This document shows positions 1-7,241 of a stretch of DNA of 34,031 nt, in pieces. The position numbers and the translations under genes are program-made. Numbering within the stretch: position 1 is the first letter of the stretch; every line of letters starts with the position of its first letter. The stretch covers positions 1-34,031 of the forward strand of contig NZ_JHZB01000038.1 in NCBI RefSeq assembly GCF_000621145.1. Direction: 5' to 3'. The notes under the pieces were generated by a model. The model did not search any database. It was not told where the DNA came from and saw only the letters and a program-made list of their open reading frames with translations. This DNA is from Desulfobulbus elongatus DSM 2908 (lineage in GTDB: Bacteria > Desulfobacterota > Desulfobulbia > Desulfobulbales > Desulfobulbaceae).

Positions 1-69
1 GTGGCCTGGTTGCAGGCCCTGCACACTATCTGGCGCTGGAAGCGCCGCAAACGTGAGGAAACACAATGA
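1..69 (+). CDS. 3' end of an upstream phage ORF (partial)
   Basis: Frame 1 is open from the window edge to a TGA at 67-69. It encodes about 22 C-terminal residues rich in Trp, Arg and Lys (WRWKRRKREE). The stop overlaps the next start as ATGA, the coupling pattern used throughout this operon, which supports its being a real gene end. The position just before the structural operon of a Mu-like phage suggests a lysis or middle-operon protein, but 22 residues are too few to identify it. Confidence 0.5.
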   Translation: MAWLQALHTIWRWKRRKREETQ

Positions 70-569
70 CCGACCAAGGCAAGACGTATTGCAAACTGGG
101 GGTGTTGATCGTCGGCGCGATGCTCGCCCTGACCGTGTCGTTTTTCGGGTGCCAACCCAACAGCGGGCAGTCGACTTTGGGCAACGGCCAGATCGACGCG
201 GTCGAGGCGGCCACCATCCGGGTGGCGGTCGGCCTGGCCATGGCGGCAAAACCGGAAACCATTGCCCCTGCCTATGCCGTATCCACTGCGTTGCTGGCCA
301 TTCTGGCCGACGAATCCGGAGCGGTGGCGTCGGTTGCCATGATCAGGGACGCGGTCGCCGGAGAGACGGCGAAGCTCGATCTCGATCCGGTCACGGCGGC
401 ATCGTTTACCGACCTGGTCGGCTTGATCGAAGCGCGGATCGCCGAGCAACTGGCCGCCGCCGACATTCCGTCGTCGGGCCGGATGGTGGTGATCCGGGAG
501 GTTATCCGCATCGTCCAGGAAGCCGCCGCCGACCGTCTGCCCCTTGTGGGGACGAAGCTGGCGGCCTGA
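66..569 (+). CDS. Putative phage lipoprotein, 167 aa
   Basis: The N-terminus has a short basic segment, a hydrophobic stretch (LGVLIVGAMLALTVSFFG) and a Cys at residue 29 in a lipobox-like SFFGC context, so a type II signal peptide is likely. The mature part is mostly Ala/Val-rich predicted helix with no motif I recognise. The gene overlaps its upstream neighbour by ATGA and its downstream neighbour by TGATG. It lies where Mu-like phages often carry lysis genes, so an outer-membrane spanin-like or exclusion lipoprotein is possible. At 167 aa it is longer than a typical o-spanin and lacks obvious proline richness, so no function is assigned. Confidence 0.7.
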   Translation: MTDQGKTYCKLGVLIVGAMLALTVSFFGCQPNSGQSTLGNGQIDAVEAATIRVAVGLAMAAKPETIAPAYAVSTALLAILADESGAVASVAMIRDAVAGETAKLDLDPVTAASFTDLVGLIEARIAEQLAAADIPSSGRMVVIREVIRIVQEAAADRLPLVGTKLAA

Positions 570-784
570 TGGACGATGTCGATATCGCCCAGGAGCTGCG
601 CGAGGCCGAGCTGCGGCACCTTCTGGCGGCGCGGGCCTACGCCCTGCCGCACGGCGAATCCGCCGAGGAATGCGACGATTGCGGCGAGCCCATTCCCGAG
701 GCGAGACGCCAGGCGGCTCCAGGTTGTACCCGATGCGTCTTCTGCCAACAACGATTCGAGCGGCGAATGAGGGAGGGCCGATGA
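569..784 (+). CDS. DksA/TraR-type C4 zinc-finger protein, 71 aa
   Basis: This small protein has a helical N-terminal part and a C-terminal zinc finger. The first Cys pair is CDDC at residues 35-38 and the second is CVFC at 56-59, with the family-like stretch GEPIPEARRQA between them. This matches the short TraR/DksA-like proteins common in Mu-like phages, which act on RNA polymerase through its secondary channel. The start ATG at 569 overlaps the preceding TGA, and its stop overlaps the next ATG. The family call is firm from the Cys pattern. A regulatory role in late phage transcription is inferred. Confidence 0.88.
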   Translation: MDDVDIAQELREAELRHLLAARAYALPHGESAEECDDCGEPIPEARRQAAPGCTRCVFCQQRFERRMREGR

Positions 785-1203
785 TAGAGTGGCTGGACTA
801 TACGGCTTTGCGGTTTTGGATGGATGTCGGCCAGACGGTGGCCACGGTGGCGATCGGCATCTATGTCTGGTGGAACAAGCATCGCGCCAAGATCGTCAAA
901 CGGTTTGCCGAGCTGGAATCGTGGCGACAGGAGCATGTGCCCCGCGTCGATGCAATGGAGACGGCGGTCAAGGAGATGCAGGAAAAATGCTCCTCGCACC
1001 AGAACCAGACCGGGCAGCTCGACCGGGGAATGATCGCGGTGCAGGCGGAACTCAGGCACTTGCCTGGAAAAAAGGAAATCGACATGCTCACCCGCCAGAT
1101 CGGCGACATGAACGAAAAGATGGGGCGCATGGATGGCCGCCTGGCCGGCATCAACCGTGCGGTCGACTTGATGAATCAACACTTGCTGAAGGTGGATTTA
1201 TGA
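781..1203 (+). CDS. DUF2730 family phage protein (Mu gp25-like), 140 aa
   Basis: One N-terminal transmembrane segment (about residues 10-32, containing VATVAIGIYVWW) is followed by a basic stretch and a long helical, coiled-coil-prone tail (residues 40-140). This architecture, together with its place between the TraR-like gene and the gp26-like gene, matches the DUF2730/gp25 proteins of Mu-like phages, whose exact role is not established. The start ATG overlaps the previous stop (ATGA), and its own stop overlaps the next start in the same way. Confidence 0.8.
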   Translation: MIEWLDYTALRFWMDVGQTVATVAIGIYVWWNKHRAKIVKRFAELESWRQEHVPRVDAMETAVKEMQEKCSSHQNQTGQLDRGMIAVQAELRHLPGKKEIDMLTRQIGDMNEKMGRMDGRLAGINRAVDLMNQHLLKVDL

Positions 1204-1496
1204 AATTCTCGGAGCTGTTGGCGGCTGACTTGCGGTTGGTGGCGCTGCAATCCCTGGCCCAGGACACGGACTACGCGCACAACGAGCATGTGCTACGGGC
1301 TATGCTGGCGCAATTGGGCCACGCCGTGAGCCGGGACAAGCTGCGCACCGAGCTGGGATGGCTGCAAGAACAGGGATTGATCGACCTGCAGAACGTAGGG
1401 GGCACCACGGTGGCCAAGCTCACCGGACGCGGCAAGGATGTGGCCGAGGGCGCGGTGATCGTCCCCGGCGTCAAAAGGCCGGAGCCAATGAGATGA
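1200..1496 (+). CDS. Mu gp26-like small helical (winged-helix-like) protein, 98 aa
   Basis: The sequence reads like a short winged-helix protein: helices over residues 5-40, then SRDKLRTELGWLQEQGLI at 44-61 as recognition-helix-like, and a hairpin-like VGGTTVAKLTGRGKDVA at 66-82. Proteins of this size and pattern occupy this slot in Mu-like phages (gp26, VpaChn25_0724 type). The gene is coupled by 4-bp ATGA overlaps on both sides. The function in the phage is unknown; DNA binding is inferred from the fold-like pattern only. Confidence 0.75.
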   Translation: MKFSELLAADLRLVALQSLAQDTDYAHNEHVLRAMLAQLGHAVSRDKLRTELGWLQEQGLIDLQNVGGTTVAKLTGRGKDVAEGAVIVPGVKRPEPMR

Positions 1497-2059
1497 GCGG
1501 CCGCGCCTCTTCCATCGATCGCCTGCCGGACGACATCCGGGACCGGCTCCAGGAGTTGCTGCGCGATCCCCGCGTCACCCAACTGGAGGCAACAGCCAGG
1601 ATCAACGAGATCCTGGAGTCCGCAGGACATGAGGAGCGGGTGAGCAAGAGCGCGGTCAACCGCTACGATCTGGAGATGCGCAAAGTCGGCGAGAAGCTGC
1701 GCCAGTCCCGCGAGGTGGCCGAGATGTGGATCGGCAAGCTCGGCGCCGCGCCCCAGGGGCAACTCGGTCACCTGGTCAACGAGACGCTGCGGACGCTGTC
1801 GTTCGACCTCGCGCTGAAGCTCCAGGACGCCGACCTGTCGGAAGAGAGCTTGCCCGGAGTCATCGATCAGCTCAAGGCCCTGGCCCTCGCAGCGCAGCGG
1901 CTGGAGGCAAGCAGCACCCTGAACGTCAAGCGCGAGGCCGAGATCCGCAAGCAGGCCCTGAGCGATGCCGCTACGGTGGTCGAGAAGGCTGCCGTGCAAC
2001 AGGGGCTGACCGCCGAACAGGCCGCGTTCTGGCGGCAACAGGTCTTGGGAGTCCAGTAA
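1493..2059 (+). CDS. DUF3486 protein, Mu gp27-like small terminase, 188 aa
   Basis: The N-terminal part (SSIDRLPDDIRDRLQELL, then a segment with ATARINEIL and VSKSAVNRY) has the pattern of the DUF3486 family: a helix-turn-helix-like DNA-binding region followed by a long helical oligomerisation region. In Mu-like phages this protein sits directly upstream of the large terminase and is the presumed small terminase subunit. The start at 1493 overlaps the preceding TGA, and the TAA overlaps the ATG of the large terminase (TAATG), so the two subunits are probably translated together. Confidence 0.85.
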   Translation: MSGRASSIDRLPDDIRDRLQELLRDPRVTQLEATARINEILESAGHEERVSKSAVNRYDLEMRKVGEKLRQSREVAEMWIGKLGAAPQGQLGHLVNETLRTLSFDLALKLQDADLSEESLPGVIDQLKALALAAQRLEASSTLNVKREAEIRKQALSDAATVVEKAAVQQGLTAEQAAFWRQQVLGVQ

Positions 2060-3702
2060 TGACCCGCCCCGGCGATGTCATCCGCGTCATCTCCATAGAC
2101 TCCGAAGAGCTGCCGCCATCGGTGCGCGAGATCCCGGCTGGGCTGGACCCGCTGGCCGAGGGCGTCCTGATGCTGCATCAGCGGCAGTGGATCAAACAGA
2201 TCCATGAGGAGGATCTGAACATTGCCGAGAAGGGGCGGAGGACGGGCATCACCTACTCTACCGCGCTCGATGACGCCATCACCGCCTCCAGCAACAAGCT
2301 CGCTGGCGGCGACAACGTCTACTACGTCGGCGACACCAAGGAAAAGGGCCTGGAATATATCGGTTATTGCGCCAAGATGGCCAAGATCATGGCGATGGCG
2401 ATGGCTGAAGGCTGGGACGGCATCGAGGTTTTCCTGTTCGAGGATCAGCAGGAGGACGGGACATCAAAACAGATCACCAGCTATCGCATCAGGTTCTTGA
2501 GCGGCTTTCAGATCGTGGCGCTGTCGAGCAACCCGGCCAACATTCGCGGGCTGCAGGGCATCGTCAATATCGATGAGGCGGCGTTCCACAAGAACGTCCA
2601 GGCGGTGATCGACGCCTGTACCGCGCTGCTGATCTGGGGTGGCAAGATCCGCATCATCAGCACGCACAACGGTATGAAGAACCCCTTCAACCAGCTGATC
2701 CGCGACAGCCGGGCCGGACTGGCATCGTTTAAAGTGTTCCACTGCACCTTTGACGATGCGGTCCAAAACGGGCTGTACGAACGGGTCTGCCTGGTCAAGG
2801 GTTGGCAGCCGACGGCCGAGGGAAAGCAGGCCTGGTACGACAAGGTCCGCAAGGGCTACGGTACCAATACCGCCGCCATGCGCGAAGAACTGGACGCCAT
2901 CCCGCGCGAGGGCTCAGGGGTCGCTATCCCCGGGGTGCTGATCGAACAGAGCATGAAAGAAGTCCGCCCGATCCTGCGCCTGGCGCTGCCGGCCGACTTC
3001 GTGCCACGATCTCTGCCGTACCGCGATTCATGGGTGGCTGAGTGGATCAGGATCAATCTGAATCCGGTGTTGGCGACACTCGATAAGGAACGCCAGCACG
3101 CCTTTGGCAGCGACTATGCCCGGCACGGCGATTTTGCGGTGTTCGCTCCGCTGTCCATCGAGCAGGATCTGCGCCGGCGCTGCCCGTTCATGATCGAGAT
3201 GAAGGATGTGCCGACCAGGCATCAGACACAGATCCTGTGGCACGCTATCCGCCAATTGCCACGGTTTATCGGCGGAGCGATGGACGCCACCGGCAACGGC
3301 GCTACCCTGGCCGAGTACACCGCCGAGGAATTCGGCTTGGATCGGATACAGCAAGTGATGCTGAACGACACCTGGTACCGCGCCAACATGGTGCCCTTCC
3401 AGCAGGCTTTCGAAGATCAGATGATCGATTTGATGCGCGATGCCGACGTGCTCAACGACCTGCGGGCGCTGGAGATGATCGACGGCATCATCAAGCTGCC
3501 GAAATTACGCCAGCAGGATACCAAGGACGCGGAGTTCAAGCGGCATGGCGACTCGGCGATCGCGTTGGTCCTGGGATATTTCGCGAGCCGCATCCCGGCC
3601 GTCGAATACGCCTATCATTCGGTGAGCAATCGATCAGACGATCGGGATGACCGGCCGATCCGGGTGACAGCCGGGCTGGGCGCCGGCAAGGGGTTGTGGT
3701 GA
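2059..3702 (+). CDS. Phage terminase large subunit, Mu gp28-like, 547 aa
   Basis: This is the ATP-driven DNA-packaging motor and nuclease. A deviant Walker A lies at about residues 57-67 (EKGRRTGITYS), Walker B at about 168-174 (IVNIDEA), and a coupling motif at RIISTHNG. The C-terminal RNase H-like nuclease shows acidic residues in GSDYARHGD (about 350), GAMDATGNG (about 408) and FKRHGDSA (about 494). Length and position between DUF3486 and the DUF935 portal fit Mu gp28. In Mu this motor packages from the integrated left end by headful cutting. That this phage does the same is inference. Confidence 0.93.
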   Translation: MTRPGDVIRVISIDSEELPPSVREIPAGLDPLAEGVLMLHQRQWIKQIHEEDLNIAEKGRRTGITYSTALDDAITASSNKLAGGDNVYYVGDTKEKGLEYIGYCAKMAKIMAMAMAEGWDGIEVFLFEDQQEDGTSKQITSYRIRFLSGFQIVALSSNPANIRGLQGIVNIDEAAFHKNVQAVIDACTALLIWGGKIRIISTHNGMKNPFNQLIRDSRAGLASFKVFHCTFDDAVQNGLYERVCLVKGWQPTAEGKQAWYDKVRKGYGTNTAAMREELDAIPREGSGVAIPGVLIEQSMKEVRPILRLALPADFVPRSLPYRDSWVAEWIRINLNPVLATLDKERQHAFGSDYARHGDFAVFAPLSIEQDLRRRCPFMIEMKDVPTRHQTQILWHAIRQLPRFIGGAMDATGNGATLAEYTAEEFGLDRIQQVMLNDTWYRANMVPFQQAFEDQMIDLMRDADVLNDLRALEMIDGIIKLPKLRQQDTKDAEFKRHGDSAIALVLGYFASRIPAVEYAYHSVSNRSDDRDDRPIRVTAGLGAGKGLW

Positions 3703-5279
3703 TGCTCTACGATTATCTGGACCGACCGGTCAAGACCGGGGAACTGACCCGCGAGCACGCAGCGCCGAGCCTGACCGGGGTGCGGACCATCTGGAACGAC
3801 ACCGTGGCCAGCGGGTTGACCCCGCAGCGCCTGGCCGCGCTGTTGATGGCAGCCGGCGACGGCGATCACCACGCCTACCTGACCCTGGCCGAGGAGATGG
3901 AGGAGCGCGACCTCCATTACGCGGCCGAGCTGAGCAAGCGCAAGCTGGCCGTGTCCCGGCTGCCGATCACGGTGGAGAGTGCCACGGATTCGCCCCGCGA
4001 CAAGGAACTGGCCGATGCGGTCCGTACCCTGGTCAAGCGCGGCGGCTTCCGCGCCCTGCTCAAGGATTCCCTCGATGCCATCGGCAAGGGTTTCTCGGTG
4101 GTGGAGATCATGTGGCGCACCGGCGACCAATGGCGTCCGCAGCTCTACAAGTGGCGCGACCCCAGGTTTTTCCAGTTCGACCAGGCGACCCGAAGCGAGA
4201 TCCGGCTGCGCGACGAGCTGGATGCGTTCAACGGCCTGGCGCTGGCGCCGTACAAGTTCATCACCCACATCCACCACGGCAAGTCGGGCATCCCGATCCG
4301 GGGCGGCATCGCCCGGCTGGCGGCCTGGGCCTACCTGTGCAAGGGCTACGGCGTCAAGGACTGGCTGGCGTTCGCCGAGGTGTTCGGCATGCCGCTGCGC
4401 CTCGGCAAGTACGGCCCCTCGGCCAAGGACGACGAGATCGCCATCCTCAAGATGGCGGTGGCCAACCTCGGCACCGACGCGGCGGCGGTCTTTCCGGAAT
4501 CGATGCAGGTCGAGCTGATCGAGGCGGGCAACAAGGGCGGTTCCTCCGACTTTTTCAAGACCCTGGCCACCTATCTCGACGACCAGGTCAGCAAGGGCAT
4601 CCTCGGCCAGACCGCCTCCAGCTCGGGCACGCCGGGCCGGCTTGGAGACGATAAGCTGCAGGCCGAGGTGCGCGACGACATCCGCGACGATGACGCCGAG
4701 GCCCTGGAGGAAACCATCAACCGCGACCTGGTGCGGCCGTTCATTGACTTGAACTTCGGGCCGCAGGACCAGTACCCCGAGATCCAGCTGCGGGCCGTCC
4801 CGCCGGAGGATGTCAAGGCCCTGGTCGAGGCGGTGGAGAAGCTGGTGCCGCTCGGCCTCAAGGTCGAGCAATCGGTGCTGCGCGACAAGCTCGGTTTGCC
4901 CGATCCGGATCCTAACGCCAAGCCCGAGGATCTGCTCCGGCCGCAGAGCGCGCCGCAGCCCGAACCGGCGCCGCAGGAAGAGACAAACAATCGCGGCCGC
5001 ACGCCGGCGGCGCTGAACCGCTCCCAGGTTGGCCAGGCGCGGACTCCGGACACCCTGCTCGCCGCCACGGCCATGGCCGCTGCCGACGGATCGGACATGG
5101 TGGCGGCGGTCTACCGGCTGCTGGAGGATTCGGCCAGTCTGGAGGAGGCCTCCGCCAGGCTGATCGATATCTACGAGCGGGTGCCCGTCTCCCCGAGCGC
5201 CGCCGCCCTGGGCCGGGCCATGCTCCAGGCCGAGATGTCGGGCCGGGCCGAGATCCTCGACGAGGCGGACGATGACTGA
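3702..5279 (+). CDS. DUF935 phage portal protein, Mu gp29-like, 525 aa
   Basis: This is the dodecameric portal of the head vertex. The N-terminal region contains MLYDYLDRPV and the family-typical core has the segments AYLTLAEEMEERDLHYAAEL, FSVVEIMW, THIHHGKSGIPIRGG and AFAEVFGMPLRLGKY, which fit DUF935. The C-terminus is Pro/Glu-rich and then helical. I chose ATG 3702, which overlaps the terminase TGA as TGATG. Two in-frame GTG codons lie immediately upstream (3696, 3699) and would add only two residues. The gene ends with an 8-bp overlap into the gpF gene. Confidence 0.93.
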   Translation: MLYDYLDRPVKTGELTREHAAPSLTGVRTIWNDTVASGLTPQRLAALLMAAGDGDHHAYLTLAEEMEERDLHYAAELSKRKLAVSRLPITVESATDSPRDKELADAVRTLVKRGGFRALLKDSLDAIGKGFSVVEIMWRTGDQWRPQLYKWRDPRFFQFDQATRSEIRLRDELDAFNGLALAPYKFITHIHHGKSGIPIRGGIARLAAWAYLCKGYGVKDWLAFAEVFGMPLRLGKYGPSAKDDEIAILKMAVANLGTDAAAVFPESMQVELIEAGNKGGSSDFFKTLATYLDDQVSKGILGQTASSSGTPGRLGDDKLQAEVRDDIRDDDAEALEETINRDLVRPFIDLNFGPQDQYPEIQLRAVPPEDVKALVEAVEKLVPLGLKVEQSVLRDKLGLPDPDPNAKPEDLLRPQSAPQPEPAPQEETNNRGRTPAALNRSQVGQARTPDTLLAATAMAAADGSDMVAAVYRLLEDSASLEEASARLIDIYERVPVSPSAAALGRAMLQAEMSGRAEILDEADDD

Positions 5280-6483
5280 GTACGGCTCCCTGCCCTTCGA
5301 GGAGGCGGAGCAGTTTTTCCGCGACAAGCTGCGGATCCCGACGCGGCGCTGGGACGATCTGCAGCGGGGCATGCATGCCCGCGGCTTCATGATTGCCGGC
5401 GCCATGCGCGACGACATGCTGTGCGATTTCCAGACGGCGCTGCTCAAGGGCATTGCCCAGGGCACGACCCTGGAAGAGTTCCGGGAAGGTTTCGATGCCA
5501 TCGTCAGCCGGTACGGCTGGAGCTACAACGGCAGCCGCGGCTGGCGCACCAGGGTGATCTACGACACCAACCTGCGTACCGCCTACATGGCCGGCCGGTA
5601 CAAGCAGATGACCGACCCGGACGTGCTGGCCGCCCGGCCGTACTGGCGGTACCGCCACGGCGACAGCCTGCACCCCCGCCTGATCCACCTGTCCTGGGAC
5701 GGCCTGGTGCTGCGGTACGATCATCCGTGGTGGTCGACCCACTACACGCCGAACGGCTGGGGCTGCACCTGTTGGATCGAGACGCTCTCGCTGCGCGGCC
5801 TGCACCGCCTGGGCAAGACCGGGCCGGACGAGGCCCCGCCGATCGAGATCGATGCCAAGACCGGCGCGCCGGTCGGAATCGACCAGGGCTGGGATTACAA
5901 CGTGGGCGAGGCGGCCTGGGGCAAACGGCTGTCGGACGAGGCCATGGATGAGTGGCGGAAGATGATGGGCAAGGCGTGGGAGCGGATGTCGCCCGGCGAC
6001 TGGATGACCTTCGGCCGACCGGAACGGATCCCGGTGGACGAGCCGCTGGCGCAGCTCGGGCCGGTGATCATCGATCGCGAAGAGGCCATCGCGGCGTTGC
6101 AGCAGATCCTGGGGGGAGAGGAGGCTATCTACACCGCGCCCGCCGGCGCCCATGTACTGGTGCATGCCGAGTCCCTCATCGATCATATCGCCGGCGACTT
6201 GGCGGCCCGCACGCCGTATCTGCCCCTGATCCGCGAGACGATCGAGCATCCCTACGAGATCTGGATCTCCTTCGAACGGCACAAGGGCACGGGACGGGTG
6301 GAATTGCGGCAGCGCTTTCTGAAGGTGATCCGCACGAACAAGGACCGGGCGGTCATCATCGTGACGCAGGTCCGCGGAGGGACGCTGGAGGCGTGGACGA
6401 TGTTCGCCAGCCCGAACCGGAAATACCAGAACAACCAGCGGGTGGGGCGGATGTTGTGGGGGCGGGAACTGACAGAGGAGTGA
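5272..6483 (+). CDS. Mu gpF-like head morphogenesis protein with C-terminal PBECR-type nuclease domain, 403 aa
   Basis: The N-terminal two-fifths are a gpF/SPP1 gp7-type minor head domain, with RVIYDTNLRTAYMAGRY at 95-110, HPRLIH at 134-139 and the signature NGWGCTCW at 161-168. A linker (170-265) leads to a second domain at about 266-403. That domain shows the pattern of the phage Barnase-EndoU-ColicinE5-RelE-like nuclease group (PBECR2-like): IRETIEHPYEIWISFE, a basic strand ELRQRFLKVIRTN, then AVIIVTQV, and the terminal NNQRVGRMLWGREL. Such fusions are known in temperate phages as capsid-packaged toxin-like effectors. The RNase activity here is inferred from family resemblance. The ATG overlaps the portal stop by 8 bp. 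Confidence 0.9.
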   Translation: MTEYGSLPFEEAEQFFRDKLRIPTRRWDDLQRGMHARGFMIAGAMRDDMLCDFQTALLKGIAQGTTLEEFREGFDAIVSRYGWSYNGSRGWRTRVIYDTNLRTAYMAGRYKQMTDPDVLAARPYWRYRHGDSLHPRLIHLSWDGLVLRYDHPWWSTHYTPNGWGCTCWIETLSLRGLHRLGKTGPDEAPPIEIDAKTGAPVGIDQGWDYNVGEAAWGKRLSDEAMDEWRKMMGKAWERMSPGDWMTFGRPERIPVDEPLAQLGPVIIDREEAIAALQQILGGEEAIYTAPAGAHVLVHAESLIDHIAGDLAARTPYLPLIRETIEHPYEIWISFERHKGTGRVELRQRFLKVIRTNKDRAVIIVTQVRGGTLEAWTMFASPNRKYQNNQRVGRMLWGRELTEE

Positions 6484-6519
6484 ACCCTCGCTCTCTCCGT
6501 AGCAGAGCGGGTAACAGAA

Positions 6520-6547
6520 CGGGTTGTCGGGGCTACGGCCCAACCCG
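6520..6547 (+). terminator. GC-rich hairpin between the gpF and gpG genes
   Basis: Arms CGGGTTG (6520-6526) and CAACCCG (6541-6547) pair perfectly. Inside them GGGGC and GCCC can pair around a TACG loop. It is followed by CCCTATTT, which has only a short T tract. It sits in the 107-bp gap after gpF, one of the few gaps in this packed operon. It could be a weak terminator or an mRNA stability/processing element. No promoter is obvious after it. Confidence 0.4.
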
Positions 6548-6590
6548 CCCTATTTGAACGAAAAATAACTGAACCTGAAGGGTTTGTCAA

Positions 6591-7124
6591 ATGGCAGGCG
6601 TATCCATCGACATCAGGTACGAAGATAGCTCGGTGCGGCTGTCCTTGACGCGGTTGCGGCAACGGGTGGGCCGGATGGCTCCGGCTTACAAGGTCATCGG
6701 CGAGGAGCTGACCAATTCGACCATCGACCGGTTCAGCCGCCAGGTGGATCCGGAAGGCCATCCGTGGCAGCCACTGCAACCGGCGACCCTGGCCGCCAAG
6801 GCGGCGCGGGGCATGAGCCCAAAAATCCTCCGGGCGCGCGGTTACCTGGCCGACTCCATTCACCCCCAGGCCGACGAGCAGGGGGTCCGGATCGGCACCG
6901 CTCGGATCTATGCCGCCATCCAACAGCTGGGCGGCAAGACCAGGGCGCACGTCATCCGGGCACGAACGAAAAAGGCCCTGGCCTGGCCGGGCGCCGCGCA
7001 CCCGGTGCGGCAGGTCAACCACCCCGGCTCGAAGATCCCGCCCCGGCGTTTTCTGGGGGTGTCGCTCCAGGACCGCGACGCGATCCTGGAGATCGTGGAG
7101 GACTACTTGGAGGGGAGCCCGTGA
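6591..7124 (+). CDS. Phage virion morphogenesis protein, Mu gpG-like (Phage_tail_S), 177 aa
   Basis: The N-terminus and core follow the gpG/P2 gpS-type family: an opening strand region, a helix with YKVIGEELTNSTIDRFSRQ, the conserved WQPLQPATLAAKAARG, then KILRARGYLADSIHPQ and a C-terminal IPPRRFLGVS. In Mu, G encodes a protein implicated in head/tail completion. The start has a GAAGGG ribosome-binding site about 9 bases upstream. It follows the hairpin-containing gap and precedes the protease gene, as in Mu. Confidence 0.88.
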   Translation: MAGVSIDIRYEDSSVRLSLTRLRQRVGRMAPAYKVIGEELTNSTIDRFSRQVDPEGHPWQPLQPATLAAKAARGMSPKILRARGYLADSIHPQADEQGVRIGTARIYAAIQQLGGKTRAHVIRARTKKALAWPGAAHPVRQVNHPGSKIPPRRFLGVSLQDRDAILEIVEDYLEGSP

Positions 7125-7241
7125 TTCGGCCTCATTTGGCAGCACCCCGCGCCGAGGGCCACCATGGGCGCCGCGGCCGGACGATCGAATACAGGGGAAA
7201 TTAAAGACGGTTTAAACGCGGTTCCGGAGGGAGAGACATAT

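Noticed and set aside
3615-5501. Long ORF on the - strand opposite the portal gene
   Set aside because: It is a shadow of the G+C-rich third codon positions of the portal frame. The + frame has clear DUF935 motifs and coupled neighbours.
4912-6543. Long - strand ORF opposite gpF
   Set aside because: It is a shadow frame with Arg/Pro/Gly-rich composition and no family motifs. The + frame is gpF.
7164-7241. Upstream extension of the protease to ATG 7164
   Set aside because: There is no ribosome-binding site and no family-like sequence. A strong site precedes ATG 7242.
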